64,000 bases of DNA, taken from positions 310,001 through 374,000 of the forward strand of contig JAWPMV010000001.1 of assembly GCA_033391075.1 (NCBI GenBank), written 5' to 3'. Positions 44,584-54,262 of this stretch are shown piece by piece. The stretch is from Bacteroidia bacterium (GTDB lineage: Bacteria; Bacteroidota; Bacteroidia; J057). The notes beneath the pieces were generated by a model. The model did not search any database. It was given only the letters and a program-made list of their open reading frames with translations, and was not told where the DNA came from. Each line of letters begins with the position of its first letter. Positions within the stretch are counted from its first letter, which is position 1. The translations under genes were made by a program, and so were the position numbers.

Positions 44584-47500
44584 TTATTTTCTCAAACTAA
44601 TTTTCTGGACAAATCGTTTTTTACCCGCTTGAACATTGAGGAAATAGATTCCCTCAGGATTCCCGCTAAGGTCGATTTGTTCTTTGGTTTTGGATGAAAA
44701 TGAGTCCACAGCTTTATCCAATACTACCCTGCCTCTGATATCATTTACCTGAATCTCTAATCGGTCCGCTTTCACTTCTTCAATTTCCAGGAAGAATATA
44801 CCCTGACTAGGATTGGGATAAACAGAAACCCCTAGCAACTGCTCTGGAGAGATACTTGTCGCTGAACTCACTTCAATTTCCAAACTACTGGTATCGGCTC
44901 CACAAATCGTAGACGTTTCCAGACTGACCATATAGATCCCTATGCTGTCGAAAGTATGAAGGGGTTCAAAATCTTTGGAAGTATTGCCATCTCCAAAGTC
45001 CCAGTTGTATTCTGCATTAGAGCTGGAATTATTGAAAAGAGTCAAACTCAATCCATTCAAATCATAACTAAAGGCAGCCTGAGGCCCTGGACAAGAAACT
45101 ACAACAGTTTGACAAATGCTGTCTTGCCCACAATCATTAAATACTGTTTGGCAAACGTTATATGTGCCGGGAAGCTCAAAACTGTGGAAAGGCCTGGGGA
45201 GATTGGAGGTGTTTCCATCTCCAAAGTCCCATATATAGGAAGTCGAAAAACTGCTTTGATTCAGAAAAATCACATTCAATTGTGAGGCATCGTATCCGAA
45301 TGCTGCAGTAGGAAGTGGACAATCGACTTCTACAGTTTGGCAAATCGTATCATTTCCACAAAGATTGCTTACGATCAGACAAACTTCATAGCTACCCACA
45401 CTATCATACCTATGAACAGGATTTGTCAGTGTAGAAGTACTGCCATCTCCAAAATGCCAGCTGATACTTTCTGCTTCTACTGAAAGATCGCTGAAGCTGA
45501 CTTCCAGATTAGTTGCCTGATAACTGAAATCTGCTTCTGGTCCCGGACAGCTTACTGTGATATCCTGACAAAAGGTATCCGTTCCGCAAATACTGATCGC
45601 TACCAGACAAACAGTATATGTGCCGGGCAAAGCATAGCTGTGATTGGGATCGGCATCTGTAGAAGTATTGCCATCCCCAAAGTCCCAGCTAAAGGAAGTA
45701 GACCTAATGCTGCCTTCCTGAAAACTAACTTGGAGTTCATTTGCACTGTAAGTATAACCTGCATCCGGCTTCGGACAGTTGAGGGTAATATCCCTACATA
45801 AAGTATCCGTTCCACAATCATTGGTCGCTAATAAGCAAACTGTATACGTTCCTGGTCCGGCATAAGTATGGTTGGGATTTGTATCGGTCGAGGAATTTCC
45901 ATCTCCAAAGTGCCAGCTAAAACTCATATTGGTGCTGCTACTACTGGTATTGCTGATGGTCATATCCAAATCCGAACTAAAGAAATTGAAGCCAGCTGTT
46001 GGGAGGCTGCCTGTATTGCTAATGACTACCTGTGCGGTATCTTTACATCCAATATTATCTTCTACAATAACCTGATAGTTCCCTGCGGCCAGAGCTGTGG
46101 CTGTGGCTCCTGTCTGGGCCGGCTGGCTATTCCAGTTATAGGTATATGGAGCTGTTCCATCAGCAACCTGAACCGTAGCAGAGCCATTGGCATTGTTACA
46201 GGTTTCATCTGTTGAACCGATGCTCAACTCCAGGCCATTACAGCTAGCCGTAGCTGTTCCTTTCACACATACATTGTCCAGGTAAAGATTTTGTGCATAA
46301 TAGGCCTGTATATTCGCCCGAAACCTAATCATGACATTTCCTCCGACATAAGCACTTAAGTCCAAACTGTCGGTAGTCCAATCATCACAGGCTGTCGGTT
46401 CCCAGCCGAGGAAATACTCAAAACCTGAAGATGTTGCTAATTGAGAGTTATTCAGACTTTGAATCGTACTATAGCTTTGTCCGCAATCTGTAGAAATAGC
46501 GATTTCCATGGAAAGCTGCCGGTTGGAATAAGAGGCTTTGTAGGAGCGTGTATAATAAAGCTTGGCATCCTGCAGATTACTTAGGTCCATGCTATTGAGG
46601 AAAAGATCCAGACTAGTTCCTGTTCCGGGATAATAGGAATTCCAGTTGTCGAGGTAATAAGCCGTACTACCCAAATCAGCACTACAGCCCGTACCAGCCG
46701 TAAAGGTGCTCCAGAGATTACTACCACTGATATTTTCTTCACTCCAATTTGCAGGAGCTTCTGAAATAGATTCGAAATCCTGACAATAAGGGAAGGAGCT
46801 TCCGGGAGTATAAATCTCAAAACAAATACTGGAGGTATCGTTTTGGGCATATCCATCTCCGCTAACTCCATTCACATTTTGTAAATAGATTTTGATATTA
46901 TGAGAACCGACTCCTGCAGTGAGACTACTCAGATTGATGGTCTCTGTCGCTCCCGCACTTATGCTTCCATTCCAGGTAAAAGAATGATCATAGACATCAT
47001 CCAAAAAGACAGCTAGTTGAGCCGAAGTAATGCTACTGCTGCCCTGGTTCTTGAGGGAAACTGCAGGGGTAAAACTTTCACAGCCTGATGAACTTCCCGG
47101 ACTTATTATGTCGGCAATTTCAGCATCCACCGAACTCACAGGTATTGCTCCGGTAGAAGTGAGCAAAGAACTCCTGGTAGTAGTAAGGGCCAGGCGCATT
47201 CTTTCTTTTTGCCCAGGTGTAAAGGTGTTTTGACAGCTTTGATAGCCATAATCCATGTAATTCTCATACATGTCATCGACATCCGTCGTAAAGGGATTAT
47301 TGCTGCTGCTATCATCTGTATCTGTAGTACAACTGTTTGCTGTACCATTGCTATTGCAATTGACTGCTGATGAAGAGTTGTCCGGAGGGGTATCGCATAC
47401 ATAGTCTCCATCATTGAGACAATCTCCGTTTTCACAGGGGCTTTTGCTTCCTCCTCCATCCGGATCATTAAAGGTATGATAGAGGTTGAGGTAGTGGCCA

Positions 47501-48300
47501 AATTCATGAATGTGAACTTTGCTGGCGTGATAGGACGAACCCCAGTATCTGGCTTCATTTACGATCCCATCATAGCTGGCTCCATGTGCTCCAGCCAGAT
47601 AAGCGTATCCCGCTACTCCGCAAATAGAGTCGGGTTCGTATTTACAAATTTCATTTACGAGCCAGACATTGGCATAGTCGCTGGAATTCCAATAGGAAAG
47701 ACTCTTGATATATGCATCCTGACTGGAAAATCCCGTAGGACCATCAGCCGCATATGCGAGGTTAGAATAATCGGTTGAAATACGATTTATACCATCGGTG
47801 CTATTACCATTTGGGTCTCTTTTTGCCAAAGTGAATTCAATCTTAACATCCGAACTCTGTATACCAAAACTACTGGCGTTTGAATGAAAAGGCCCTCCGG
47901 CAAAATCACCCTGGTCTCGAAATGCCTCATTCAGATGGTCTATGCCTGCCTGAATTATTGCATCACTGAGATTGGAACCCATACCGGCTATACTATCTGA
48001 AGGCAGATGCATCACATGGACGACTACCGGTATAGTATATACTTCTTCATTATCGTTCCCACAAGCATTACTTTTGGCTCTATTCCTGAGAGAAGGCCAT
48101 TTAAGCTTCATTTGCTCATAGGTATCGGTATCTGCTTTTTTCTGCTTTTTCTGGAAGGCAGGATTCTGTTTAATCAGAATATCAGTGGCCTCATCAGTTG
48201 CACAAGACGGAATCTGTGCCTGAAGGGACTGGAACGGAATCAATAAGACAAAGAGTAAGAGAGCGCTGACAACTATGGGGAGTTTTCTTGTGAGCTTCAT
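44584..48300 (-). CDS. T9SS-secreted M43-like metallopeptidase with PKD repeats
   Basis: The 1238-residue exported protease has a signal peptide (to about residue 28, SLQAQ). An M43 (pappalysin-type) domain (about 85-375) holds His265, Glu266, His269 and His275 in HEFGHYLNLYH and a Met-turn near NYMDYGYQSC. Next come a jelly-roll-like region (about 520-690), a SprB-type repeat (about 695-770), and at least five PKD domains sharing SWxFGDGNxST and Cys-bearing linkers. A type A T9SS sorting domain closes it (VSVYPNPSQGIFFLEIEE, GIYFLNVQAGKKRFVQKI). The usual Gly of HExxHxxGxxH is Asn, as in many Bacteroidota homologues. It likely digests extracellular protein. Confidence 0.92.
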   Translation of the reverse strand: MKLTRKLPIVVSALLLFVLLIPFQSLQAQIPSCATDEATDILIKQNPAFQKKQKKADTDTYEQMKLKWPSLRNRAKSNACGNDNEEVYTIPVVVHVMHLPSDSIAGMGSNLSDAIIQAGIDHLNEAFRDQGDFAGGPFHSNASSFGIQSSDVKIEFTLAKRDPNGNSTDGINRISTDYSNLAYAADGPTGFSSQDAYIKSLSYWNSSDYANVWLVNEICKYEPDSICGVAGYAYLAGAHGASYDGIVNEARYWGSSYHASKVHIHEFGHYLNLYHTFNDPDGGGSKSPCENGDCLNDGDYVCDTPPDNSSSAVNCNSNGTANSCTTDTDDSSSNNPFTTDVDDMYENYMDYGYQSCQNTFTPGQKERMRLALTTTRSSLLTSTGAIPVSSVDAEIADIISPGSSSGCESFTPAVSLKNQGSSSITSAQLAVFLDDVYDHSFTWNGSISAGATETINLSSLTAGVGSHNIKIYLQNVNGVSGDGYAQNDTSSICFEIYTPGSSFPYCQDFESISEAPANWSEENISGSNLWSTFTAGTGCSADLGSTAYYLDNWNSYYPGTGTSLDLFLNSMDLSNLQDAKLYYTRSYKASYSNRQLSMEIAISTDCGQSYSTIQSLNNSQLATSSGFEYFLGWEPTACDDWTTDSLDLSAYVGGNVMIRFRANIQAYYAQNLYLDNVCVKGTATASCNGLELSIGSTDETCNNANGSATVQVADGTAPYTYNWNSQPAQTGATATALAAGNYQVIVEDNIGCKDTAQVVISNTGSLPTAGFNFFSSDLDMTISNTSSSSTNMSFSWHFGDGNSSTDTNPNHTYAGPGTYTVCLLATNDCGTDTLCRDITLNCPKPDAGYTYSANELQVSFQEGSIRSTSFSWDFGDGNTSTDADPNHSYALPGTYTVCLVAISICGTDTFCQDITVSCPGPEADFSYQATNLEVSFSDLSVEAESISWHFGDGSTSTLTNPVHRYDSVGSYEVCLIVSNLCGNDTICQTVEVDCPLPTAAFGYDASQLNVIFLNQSSFSTSYIWDFGDGNTSNLPRPFHSFELPGTYNVCQTVFNDCGQDSICQTVVVSCPGPQAAFSYDLNGLSLTLFNNSSSNAEYNWDFGDGNTSKDFEPLHTFDSIGIYMVSLETSTICGADTSSLEIEVSSATSISPEQLLGVSVYPNPSQGIFFLEIEEVKADRLEIQVNDIRGRVVLDKAVDSFSSKTKEQIDLSGNPEGIYFLNVQAGKKRFVQKISLRK

Positions 48301-48302
48301 AC

Positions 48303-48323
48303 TCCCAATATCCGATATTGGGA
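48303..48323. promoter_or_regulatory. Near-perfect palindrome abutting the M43 protease start codon
   Basis: Arms TCCCAATATC and GATATTGGGA (10 bp each) pair perfectly around one C. The palindrome lies 2 bp before the start codon at 48298-48300, so it could act as an operator or as an mRNA hairpin that blocks initiation. Confidence 0.55.
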
Positions 48324-48396
48324 AATCTTATATATGTGAAAAATTGGTAATATTTTTCATGTGAAATATTTGAGAATAAAGAGTAGTTGTTTTGGA

Positions 48397-49821
48397 CTAA
48401 AGGGTTTTAAGATATTCGATAACTGCTCTTCGCTCTATGGCATTTAATTCTTCCCCAAAATCATGTCCCTGATTTCCATACCCTGGCTGACTGGTATCAA
48501 AGGTTCCTTTATCCTTACCATCCTCTTTTACCAGGTATTGTAAACCAATCTTATCATCGATTTCATATTCCAGTCCCTGCGGAGTACTTGTAACCGACCA
48601 ATAGGTGGGCCTTTGACTGGGATCGAGCAAATCTTCCAGAGTTGGAACAGATGCATTGTGTAAATAAGGGGCTGTGGCCCAAACGCCATCCAGGGGAGGG
48701 GCCATATAGCCAGCGGATACCTTCATCTCGGATTTAGGAGGGCTTTGGGCAAACCAACTGGAATTGTACCATTGGGCTAGATGAGATTGCTGGGCGAAAT
48801 ACTGTGCATATAGCGGATCAGTCTTTATCTCATCCAAAGGCACAATTTTATTAGGGTAATAGGGGCGGCGACCATAGGTCCCATGACATTTCTCGCAAGT
48901 AGAAGTAAAAATCTCTTCTCCTCGACGAGCTAATTGTTTGTCTATTTCGCCAGGAAATTTGGGTGCTTCCAAAGAGTAAAGCCAGGCAATCACATCTTTG
49001 AACTTTTCCTGTACAATTCTAGCCGAAGTACTATCAACGGTTCCTTGAGTGGAGGCTTGCATCAGCACTTTAGAATAATCCCCTCTCCCCATTCCATTAT
49101 AATACAGCGCCTGTTTCTTTTTCAGGTTCCATAGGGGAGGGACATCAGAAGCAATATTAAATGCATTCATTTCAAATTGTGGTTCTGCTGAGTAGCTCAG
49201 GTCCACAGGATTGCGATGCATAGCATAAGCTTCCTCGAGGCGAAAGGCCGGATTTACGATGGGATTGGTCGTTTGAACATAATTCAATGCGGGTTGGAAC
49301 CATTGATTGTAATGGGCGAAAGCTTCCTGTTCAAGAGGAGACTTCCTGCTCGCCCGTTTAGCGATTATCTTCAAAAGCTTCCATTGGCGAGGAAGGTTTG
49401 CCTGGAAATCGGTACCCGGTCCGCCCAATCCAAAAATTACTTTTCCATCCAAACTATAGGAAGCCGCAGAATGGCAGGAGAAACAACTCCCACTCACAAC
49501 TTCTGCACCATTGTAAGCGGTAAATGCAATATTTTCGTATGCGATGTGCTTGTTATTTCCTTCTCTATCCAGAATAGTGTCGGTAAATTTTTCCATGTTT
49601 TTCCGGAAGACAGATATAGGAATTCCTGAACCTATATAGTCTCCCGTAGTAAGGTAGTTGAATCCTTTTTCAGGATCTCCACTTACATCCTGGCGGTTTT
49701 TCATAACCCGATAGACTTCAGCAGGAAGTTCCCGGGGATTCGGAGCATCCAGCATCAGGTTTTTACTACAGGCTAAGAGGAGGAAGGCTATTGATAAAGA
49801 ATAAAGGTAAGCGGATCTCAT
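48397..49821 (-). CDS. Di-heme c-type cytochrome lipoprotein (RoxA/cytochrome peroxidase-like), copy 2
   Basis: The 474-residue lipoprotein (lipobox LLLAC, Cys18) has two c-heme sites: Cys113-Cys116-His117 (SCFSCH) and Cys309-Cys312-His313 (CEKCH). The motif APYLHNASVPTLEDLL near residue 390 is shared by di-heme cytochrome c peroxidases and rubber-oxygenase-like RoxA proteins. Electron transfer or peroxide/oxygen chemistry in the periplasm is likely; the substrate is unknown. Its upstream neighbour (49863-51260) is a close paralogue, so the pair arose by tandem duplication. Confidence 0.85.
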   Translation of the reverse strand: MRSAYLYSLSIAFLLLACSKNLMLDAPNPRELPAEVYRVMKNRQDVSGDPEKGFNYLTTGDYIGSGIPISVFRKNMEKFTDTILDREGNNKHIAYENIAFTAYNGAEVVSGSCFSCHSAASYSLDGKVIFGLGGPGTDFQANLPRQWKLLKIIAKRASRKSPLEQEAFAHYNQWFQPALNYVQTTNPIVNPAFRLEEAYAMHRNPVDLSYSAEPQFEMNAFNIASDVPPLWNLKKKQALYYNGMGRGDYSKVLMQASTQGTVDSTSARIVQEKFKDVIAWLYSLEAPKFPGEIDKQLARRGEEIFTSTCEKCHGTYGRRPYYPNKIVPLDEIKTDPLYAQYFAQQSHLAQWYNSSWFAQSPPKSEMKVSAGYMAPPLDGVWATAPYLHNASVPTLEDLLDPSQRPTYWSVTSTPQGLEYEIDDKIGLQYLVKEDGKDKGTFDTSQPGYGNQGHDFGEELNAIERRAVIEYLKTL

Positions 49822-49862
49822 AAAGTGCGATTATCGCGAAAATTTAGGAAGCTTTTTTGGGA

Positions 49863-51260
49863 TTACAAGCTTTTCAGGTATTCAATTACAGCCTTTCTTT
49901 CTTTTGGACTAAATTCATCCCCAAAGGTATGGCCATAATTTCCATAGCCAAGCATGCTGGTATCATAGGTTTTCTTGCCCTGACCATTGTTTTCGACCGA
50001 AAACTTCCACCCAACTGCTTCCAAATCATAATCTGTTGACTTAAAACTCCGAGACCAATAGGTTGGCCTTTTGGAACTTTCCAGGAGGCTTTCCAGATTG
50101 GGGACAGATCCATTATGAAGGTAGGGAGCAGTAGCCCAGATTCCGTCTAGGGGAGGAGCCATGTATCCATAAGAAGGAATCAACTGAGCGGGATCGGCTG
50201 ATTTCCCAAACCAACTTTCATTATACCAGTCAAATATCTCAGAGTTCATGGCATATTGAGCGTAGATGGAATCAGTTTTTACCTCATGGATAGGGATGAT
50301 CTTATTGGGATAGTAAGGGCGTTTGCCATAGGTCCCATGACACTTTTCGCAATTGTCTATGAACAACTGTTTGCCCTGGAGGGCAAGTTCCTGGTCAATT
50401 TCTCCCGGATATTTGGGAGCCTCCAATGATTCTAGCCAGGCCAGTACGTCTTTAAAGTTCTGCTGTACTTCCCGGGCCGCTGTACTATCATGAATACCCA
50501 GGACGGAAACCTGCATCAGCAATTTGGTGAAATCCCCTCGTCCACTTCCATTGAAGTAGAGAGCATTTTTCTTTTTTACATGCCAAAGAGGAGGAACATC
50601 CGTCCCAATGGCAAGCTCCGGTATGCTATAGTTAGCCTCTTCTTTAAAACTCAGGTCATCGGGATTTCTAAAAGCGAGAGAAGCTTCTTCTATGCGAAAA
50701 GCAGGATTGATTCCTAGTTTAGGCATTACAATGGCGGGCAATACTTGCTGATACCATTTATGCTGCTCCTCATAATTTTTCCAGACTTCCGAATCCTTCC
50801 CATATTTCCGCTTGATCATCCAGGCAATAATATCAAAAGGTGGCTTCATATTTCGGGTAAAATCTCCAAGGCTGTTCCCCAAACCCAGGACTACCTTTCC
50901 ATTGAGTTCTCCGGCATGACAGGTAAAGCAATTTCCACTCACCAGCATTTCTTTACTACTGCTTTCAAAGGCGGTAAAGAAATAGGGCAAATGAGAATTA
51001 TCGCCTTCTCGATTCAAAACGGTATCCTGGCTTTTGCCGAAAAATCGATTGAAGATATCCAGGGGTACTCCATTTCCGACAGCATCTCCATAACTTATAT
51101 AGTCCAATCCTCTTTGGGCATCTCCTCCTTCTTGCTGTTGAGAAGGGAATACTCGATATATATTTTTACTTTGAGGACTTGTTATAGGGCCTTTGAGACT
51201 GCTTTTACAGGCAAATAGGAAAATCAGGCCCAGGAATACGGACAGATATCTTTTATACAT
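49863..51260 (-). CDS. Di-heme c-type cytochrome lipoprotein (RoxA/cytochrome peroxidase-like), copy 1
   Basis: The product has 465 residues from ATG 51260, which gives MYKRYLSVFLGLIFLFAC with a lipobox at Cys18; the frame extends 18 codons further up without merit. It has the same layout as the downstream paralogue: a CFTCH heme site in the N-terminal half, CEKCHGTYGKRPYYPNKI in the middle, APYLHNGSVPNLESLL near the end, and a shared last motif (GYGNYGHTFGDEFSP). The gene gap to the paralogue is about 40 bp, so they are one operon. Copies differ enough to have split roles. Confidence 0.85.
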   Translation of the reverse strand: MYKRYLSVFLGLIFLFACKSSLKGPITSPQSKNIYRVFPSQQQEGGDAQRGLDYISYGDAVGNGVPLDIFNRFFGKSQDTVLNREGDNSHLPYFFTAFESSSKEMLVSGNCFTCHAGELNGKVVLGLGNSLGDFTRNMKPPFDIIAWMIKRKYGKDSEVWKNYEEQHKWYQQVLPAIVMPKLGINPAFRIEEASLAFRNPDDLSFKEEANYSIPELAIGTDVPPLWHVKKKNALYFNGSGRGDFTKLLMQVSVLGIHDSTAAREVQQNFKDVLAWLESLEAPKYPGEIDQELALQGKQLFIDNCEKCHGTYGKRPYYPNKIIPIHEVKTDSIYAQYAMNSEIFDWYNESWFGKSADPAQLIPSYGYMAPPLDGIWATAPYLHNGSVPNLESLLESSKRPTYWSRSFKSTDYDLEAVGWKFSVENNGQGKKTYDTSMLGYGNYGHTFGDEFSPKERKAVIEYLKSL

Positions 51261-51415
51261 GAGAAGGCATTTATGTAGATAAAACGCTGAAATCTGTAAA
51301 TTGTTGGTTGTCAATTTACAGGCGAATTGCTGGCTTTTCTCTCTTTTAATCGTTATAATTACCTAGTAACTAAAGACTTAACAATCGTTTAGTTTTCCAA
51401 TTAGCAGCCTCCCTT

Positions 51416-51433
51416 ACCCTTTTCCCAAAGGGT
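51416..51433 (+). promoter_or_regulatory. Hairpin in the 5' leader of the tail-fibre-like gene
   Basis: Arms ACCCTTT/AAAGGGT (7 bp, 4-nt loop) followed by GACTTATTTTTTATT. It looks like a short attenuator or terminator-type hairpin in the leader; no upstream plus-strand gene exists for it to terminate. Confidence 0.35.
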
Positions 51434-51468
51434 GACTTATTTTTTATTCTCTCACATAATACTTAGTC

Positions 51469-53961
51469 ATGAACAGAAGTCTACTTTTGCTTTGCTTACT
51501 ATTACTTGGATTTGCAGAGCTCTATTCACAAGCTCCTCAGGGGATTAACTATCAGGCAGTAGTACGGGGTAATACAGGAAACCTACAAATCAATCAAACA
51601 CTGGGCGTAAGATTTAGCATTGAAGATGGTAACAATACTGTGTACCAGGAACTTCATAATACTACCAGTAATGGTTTTGGCCTAATTGAACTGGTGATTG
51701 GAAGAGGAACTCCTTTATCCGGAACCTTCAATGGCGTTCCCTGGTCCCAGGGTCCGTATTTTCTCAAAGTCGAGATTGATGATGGGACAGGTTTCCAAAA
51801 TCTGGGGACTACAGAATTGGTCAGTGTTCCTTTTGCGCTTTATGCAGAAACAGCCTCAAGTGTCGAAAATATAACCCTTACAGATTTAGATGATGTTACC
51901 AATCAGGCACCTTTAGTTGGGCAGGTTTTGAAATGGGATGGCTCTTCCTGGATTCCTCAGGATGATCTTCAGGAGGATGGAGATATCGACTCAGCAAATG
52001 AGATTCAAAATCTATCTATAAGCGGAAACATCATCACCCTGAATAATGGAGGAGGAAGTGTTACGCTACCACCCTTGAACTTAACCGTAGGTCCGGGTTT
52101 GGATTTTAGCGGAGGGGTATTAACAAATAGCGGGGATACAGATGCTTCTGATGACATTACGATCGGTACCGTAGCCGGGGGTGATCTCGGAGGAACTTAT
52201 CCGGATCCTACTGTTACTGCTTTACAGGGACAAACAATTTCCAACACACCGCCTGCTGCAAATCAGGTCCTGGCTTTTGTCAATGGACAATGGGAAGCTG
52301 CGGATGATAATTCCTTATTCGGAGCAGCGGCTGGAGGAGATTTAAGTGGAACCTATCCAGACCCTACTGTTTCGGGTATACAGGGAAATAGCGTTGCGAA
52401 TACTGCTCCAGCATCCGGACAGGTCCTAAAATGGAACGGATCTCAATGGGCCCCTGCAGACGATAATTCAGGCTCTAGTGTCTGGACGCTAAACGGGACT
52501 AATGCATATTATAATTCGGGAGATGTAGGAATAGGCACCACTGATCCGGAAGGCAGTTTCGAAGTAAGACAAAATAGCTCTCTTTCCGATCCTCATATCC
52601 TGCTCCATGAAAACGGAAATGATTATGCAAGGATGCGATTTCAAAATAATAATGGAAGCAATTATTGGTCGATTGCTGCATATATAGCTTCGAATAATAG
52701 AAATGATCGCCTGAATTTTTGGAACGGAACCTCTGGCGATGTTATGACCATCACTGGAGATGGTGAGGTAGGCATAGGAGTAGGCATTTCACCCAAAGTT
52801 GCTTTTCATGTAGGTAATCAACGTCGGATACTTTTTGGAACGGACACTTTGGGAAATGGAGACAAACTCATGTTCTTACCCGATCTCCATGCATTCCGGG
52901 TAGGTACAGTTGCTACAGGAGCAGCTTCTACTTACTGGAACCGCGATAGTATAGGTCTGTATTCTTTTGCTTCCGGATTAAATACTCGTGCACAGGGATT
53001 TGGTGCTACCGCTATGGGAAGGGATACAGAAGCTACCAATAGTTATGCATTTGCATCAGGCTTCTTTACCAATGCTGATGGACAATACTCTACAGCGATG
53101 GGATTTAATACTGATGCCTTTGCGCTCGGATCTACCGCTTTAGGATATAGTACAGATGCAGAAGCTAACTATTCATTTGCCGCCGGTTATTTTGCAGAGG
53201 CACAAGCAATCTATTCTATTGCAATTGGAAATGCCGTACGTGCTCAATCTTTTGCTTCCATGGCAGTAGGACGCTACAATATTGGAGGAGGAAGTGCTAC
53301 GAGTTGGGTTTCTAGTGATCCCATTTTTGAGATAGGAATAGGGACCGGACCTAGTTCAAGAGCAAATGCAGTTACCGTCCGTAAAAATGGAAATGTAGGA
53401 ATAGGTACTACGGTTCCTCTGGATCGCCTACATGTAAATGGTCGGGTCCGCTTACAAACAGTAGAATATTTTGAAGATGGAGGGACCAGCGAAATCGCTG
53501 TCAGAGGGGATGTAAGACCCTCTGCAGATAATACCTATGATGTCGGTACTTCTACTTTTAGGTATGATGATGTATTTGCTACGAGTGGAGTGGTCAATAC
53601 TTCAGATATGAGGGATAAGGAAAATATCCTGCCTATTCCATATGGATTGGATGAAGTCATGAAACTCAATCCGGTAATCTATAATTGGAAAGAGGGACCT
53701 GATAGCGAAGCTAAACTGGGACTCCTCGCCCAGGATTTAATACCTATTCTAAAAGAGGTGGTAAAAACCCACAACTATGAAGTGAGTGAAGAGGATGAGA
53801 GTTTGACCAAAGTAAAACTGGATCGATTGGGAGTCTACTATTCGGACATCATTCCAGTACTTATAAAAGCTACCCAGGAGCAGCAGGATATTATAAAAAA
53901 ACAACAAGAGTTGATTGAGCAAATGGAGATTAGGCTTCAAAAGCTGGAGAACAAAGAATGA
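51469..53961 (+). CDS. Secreted tail-fibre-like protein with S74 chaperone domain
   Basis: The 830-residue product has a signal peptide (MNRSLLLLCLLLLGFAELYS) and then APQGINYQAVVRG, typical of Bacteroidota surface proteins. Two GGDLxGTYPDPTV repeats resemble phage tail fibres (about 240-320). A region of YadA-head-like AGx repeats follows (about 500-610; YSTAMGFNTDAFALGSTALG). The C-terminal S74 intramolecular chaperone has SDMRDKENI (near 712) and GLLAQDLIPILKEV (near 750), with a trimerising coiled-coil tail (EQQDIIKKQQELIEQ). It likely forms surface trimers. S74 domains cleave themselves after folding. Confidence 0.88.
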   Translation: MNRSLLLLCLLLLGFAELYSQAPQGINYQAVVRGNTGNLQINQTLGVRFSIEDGNNTVYQELHNTTSNGFGLIELVIGRGTPLSGTFNGVPWSQGPYFLKVEIDDGTGFQNLGTTELVSVPFALYAETASSVENITLTDLDDVTNQAPLVGQVLKWDGSSWIPQDDLQEDGDIDSANEIQNLSISGNIITLNNGGGSVTLPPLNLTVGPGLDFSGGVLTNSGDTDASDDITIGTVAGGDLGGTYPDPTVTALQGQTISNTPPAANQVLAFVNGQWEAADDNSLFGAAAGGDLSGTYPDPTVSGIQGNSVANTAPASGQVLKWNGSQWAPADDNSGSSVWTLNGTNAYYNSGDVGIGTTDPEGSFEVRQNSSLSDPHILLHENGNDYARMRFQNNNGSNYWSIAAYIASNNRNDRLNFWNGTSGDVMTITGDGEVGIGVGISPKVAFHVGNQRRILFGTDTLGNGDKLMFLPDLHAFRVGTVATGAASTYWNRDSIGLYSFASGLNTRAQGFGATAMGRDTEATNSYAFASGFFTNADGQYSTAMGFNTDAFALGSTALGYSTDAEANYSFAAGYFAEAQAIYSIAIGNAVRAQSFASMAVGRYNIGGGSATSWVSSDPIFEIGIGTGPSSRANAVTVRKNGNVGIGTTVPLDRLHVNGRVRLQTVEYFEDGGTSEIAVRGDVRPSADNTYDVGTSTFRYDDVFATSGVVNTSDMRDKENILPIPYGLDEVMKLNPVIYNWKEGPDSEAKLGLLAQDLIPILKEVVKTHNYEVSEEDESLTKVKLDRLGVYYSDIIPVLIKATQEQQDIIKKQQELIEQMEIRLQKLENKE

Positions 53962-53983
53962 GAATAAAATTTAATTAAATTCT

Positions 53984-54019
53984 AATGTCTGAGCAGTTGG
54001 TTAAAACTGTTCAGACATT
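53984..54019 (+). terminator. Rho-independent terminator after the tail-fibre-like gene
   Basis: 15-bp arms (53984-53998 and 54005-54019) pair with one G-T mismatch around GGTTAA, followed by TTGTTT. It is 23 bp after the stop. Confidence 0.82.
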
Positions 54020-54262
54020 TTGTTTAAATAAGAGCGTGAATGGCCAAATATGATGATAGTATTACTCGTTTCGATGAAATTCGCCCTATTCAGGAGCTGA
54101 GATTTGCTTTCGATCTTGGATTGACAAGATTATCTCTCATTAGGTGGCATAATGTTTGAGCTTTTGACTATCAGATGGGATTATGGCTGATACATAGCCG
54201 TAAACACTGATGCGTTTACCTGGCAGCACTTTTATTAAGTTCAAGGAATAACCAAGGTAAAT
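54020..54262. other. Intergenic region upstream of the acetyltransferase-like gene
   Basis: A 39-codon frame (54040-54159) has no recognisable features and no supporting signals, so I do not call it a gene. Nothing else was identified. Confidence 0.45.

Noticed and set aside
54040-54159. 39-codon frame after the tail-fibre-like gene
   Set aside because: Too short and featureless to support as a gene.
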